From UBA3263 sp964586765 (GTDB lineage: Bacteria; Bacteroidota; Bacteroidia; Bacteroidales; Muribaculaceae), in NCBI GenBank assembly GCA_964586765.1, contig CAZPHN010000047.1, forward strand, positions 1-14,394: a DNA stretch of 14,394 bases, given 5' to 3'. A program made the translations under genes and the position numbers. Each line of letters opens with the position of its first letter. The stretch's first letter is position 1. Under the pieces are notes generated by a model. The model was not told where the DNA came from and did no database searches. It was given only the letters and a program-made list of their open reading frames with translations. Below, piece by piece: positions 12,796 through 14,394 of this stretch.

Positions 12796-14394
12796 TTATT
12801 TGACTTCTTCGAAGTCGACATCAGTAACGTGGGGTTCGTCACCGCCGGGGTTAGCACCGGGTTGCTGCTGCGCACCGGCTCCGGCGTTGGCTGCCTGCTG
12901 CTGGGCATTCAGAATGTCCTGCTGGGCGGCACCAAAGGCTGTTTCAATTTCCTTGATAGCAGCTTCGATAGCAGCAATATCCTGAGCCTTGTGGGCATCC
13001 TTCAGCTTGCTGACTGCAGCTTCAATGGTTGCCTTCTTGTCGGCAGGAATCTTGTCACCAAGTTCGGCGAGCTGCTTCTCGGTCTGGAAGATAATCGAGT
13101 CAGCCTTGTTGATAGTGTCGACACGTTCTTTTTCCTTAGCGTCGGCTGCAGCATTAGCCTCGGCTTCTTCCTTCATTCTCTTGATTTCGGCGTCGGTCAG
13201 ACCGCTCGATGCTTCGATACGGATGCTCTGCTCCTTGCCGGTTGCCTTATCCTTCGCGCTTACGTTCAGGATACCGTTTGCGTCAACCTCGAAGGTAACT
13301 TCAATCTGCGGAATGCCACGGGGTGCGGGTGCGATTCCGTCGAGGTGGAATTTACCCAGAATCTTGTCATCCTTAGCCATGGGGCGTTCACCCTGCAGCA
13401 CGACGATTTCAACAGAAGGCTGATTGTCGGCAGCAGTTGAGAAGGTTTCGCTCTTACGGGTAGGGATAGTAGTGTTAGCTTCAATAAGCTTGGTCATTAC
13501 GCCACCGAGAGTCTCGATACCTACGCTCAGAGGCACAACGTCAAGCAGAAGTACATCCTTAACATCACCGGCGAGGACACCACCCTGAATTGCGGCACCA
13601 ACGGCTACTACTTCGTCGGGGTTAACACCCTTTGAGGGTTCCTTACCGAAGATTTCCTTAACCTTATGCTGAATAGCGGGGATACGGGTAGAACCACCAA
13701 CGAGGATAACTTCGTGGATATCGGCAGGAGTCAAACCTGCGTCTTCCATAGCCTTGCGGCAGGGTTCTACAGTAGCCTGAATCAACAGGTCGGCAAGCTG
13801 CTCGAACTTAGCGCGGGTAAGGGTCTTAACCAAGTGCTTGGGCAGACCGTTTACGGGCATGATGTACGGCAGGTTGATTTCAGTAGAGGTTGAGCTTGAA
13901 AGCTCGATTTTTGCCTTTTCGGCAGCTTCCTTAAGACGCTGAAGTGCCATCGAGTCCATGCGGAGGTCTACGCCCTCTTCCTTCTGGAACTCATCGGCGA
14001 GCCAGTCAATTATAACCTGATCAAAGTCATCACCGCCAAGATGGGTATCACCATTGGTCGACTTAACTTCAAACACGCCGTCGCCAAGTTCAAGGATAGA
14101 GATATCGAAAGTACCGCCACCAAGGTCAAACACGGCAATCTTCTGGTCCTTACCATCCTTGTCAAGACCGTAAGCAAGAGCTGCTGCGGTAGGCTCGTTG
14201 ACAATACGACGAACCTTCAAACCGGCAATTTCGCCAGCTTCCTTGGTTGCCTGACGCTGAGAGTCATTAAAGTATGCAGGAACGGTAATAACTGCCTCAT
14301 CAACTGTCTGTCCGAGATAATCCTCGGCGGTTTTCTTCATTTTCTGAAGAATCATAGCCGAAATTTCCTGCGGAGAATATTCCTTACCGTCAAT
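12796..14394 (-). CDS. dnaK: Molecular chaperone DnaK (Hsp70), 5' end outside window
   Basis: The frame is open to the right edge, so the visible 532 residues lack roughly the first 100 of a protein near 640 residues; the methionine at 14355 is internal. Visible are VITVPAYFNDSQRQATK, the phosphate-binding loop FDLGGGTFDIS, the adenosine-loop motif ILVGGSTRIPA, and the interdomain linker VLLLDVVPLSVGIET. The substrate-binding beta domain follows, then the helical lid, a glutamine/glycine/alanine-rich spacer and the ending DVDFEEVK. It is the cytoplasmic ATP-driven folding chaperone that works with DnaJ and GrpE; neither partner gene lies in the window. Codon use is strongly biased, as expected of a highly expressed gene. 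The promoter lies outside the window, and the gene ends at a shared bidirectional terminator. Confidence 0.98.
   Translation of the reverse strand: MDGKEYSPQEISAMILQKMKKTAEDYLGQTVDEAVITVPAYFNDSQRQATKEAGEIAGLKVRRIVNEPTAAALAYGLDKDGKDQKIAVFDLGGGTFDISILELGDGVFEVKSTNGDTHLGGDDFDQVIIDWLADEFQKEEGVDLRMDSMALQRLKEAAEKAKIELSSSTSTEINLPYIMPVNGLPKHLVKTLTRAKFEQLADLLIQATVEPCRKAMEDAGLTPADIHEVILVGGSTRIPAIQHKVKEIFGKEPSKGVNPDEVVAVGAAIQGGVLAGDVKDVLLLDVVPLSVGIETLGGVMTKLIEANTTIPTRKSETFSTAADNQPSVEIVVLQGERPMAKDDKILGKFHLDGIAPAPRGIPQIEVTFEVDANGILNVSAKDKATGKEQSIRIEASSGLTDAEIKRMKEEAEANAAADAKEKERVDTINKADSIIFQTEKQLAELGDKIPADKKATIEAAVSKLKDAHKAQDIAAIEAAIKEIETAFGAAQQDILNAQQQAANAGAGAQQQPGANPGGDEPHVTDVDFEEVK

Noticed and set aside
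12829..13440. A 203-codon open frame on the plus strand opposite dnaK.
   Set aside because: It is an antisense shadow of a conserved, strongly codon-biased chaperone gene. Its product resembles nothing and has low-complexity runs that mirror the dnaK tail.
1..14394. CRISPR arrays, tRNA or rRNA genes, transposase genes and phage genes.
   Set aside because: I saw no regularly spaced direct repeats, no tRNA-like cloverleaf, no rRNA segments and no transposase or phage motifs.

Overview
The window looks like chromosomal DNA from a member of the Bacteroidales, most likely a Muribaculaceae-type gut bacterium; the family is an inference. The reasons are: promoters of the Bacteroidota type (TTTG, about 20 bases, TAnnTTTG), A-rich rather than Shine-Dalgarno translation starts, a DUF4301 protein, and a secreted glycosidase with a short C-terminal tail like those of type IX secretion cargo. 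It holds nine protein genes, two of them cut by the window edges, and one compact structured RNA region.

Bases 1-3490 (+ strand) carry the 3' part of dnaE (DNA polymerase III alpha), a small thioredoxin and a DUF4301 protein, tightly spaced and probably co-transcribed. Bases 3481-6945 (- strand) carry a three-gene operon, transcribed as acyl-CoA synthetase, low-molecular-weight tyrosine phosphatase, then a LolC/E-FtsX-type membrane permease. Its last gene overlaps the end of the DUF4301 gene tail to tail by 10 bp. A 126-bp divergent promoter region separates this operon from a 1070-residue secreted clan GH-D-like glycoside hydrolase (7072-10284, +), which contains a duplicated accessory module. 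A convergent secreted alpha/beta hydrolase (10355-11185, -) follows, with a shared hairpin terminator between the two.

Bases 11186-11649 form the most interesting part. A good Bacteroidota promoter at 11296-11327 starts a leader of about 315 nt. Almost all of it lies between two arms of a long imperfect inverted repeat (11365-11392 and 11613-11647), and at least nine further short nested helices can be drawn inside. The right arm ends two bases before the start codon of a CbbX/SpoVK-like AAA+ ATPase (11650-12723). I could not match the region to any RNA class I know. It is a candidate cis-regulatory RNA or independent ncRNA, with a small inverted-repeat mobile element as the main alternative. 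A bidirectional terminator separates the ATPase from dnaK (12796 to the right edge, - strand, 5' end missing).

The remaining genes are housekeeping or ordinary gut-Bacteroidales functions. The second point worth attention is that the DUF4301 protein carries several motifs resembling UDP-sugar pyrophosphorylases.
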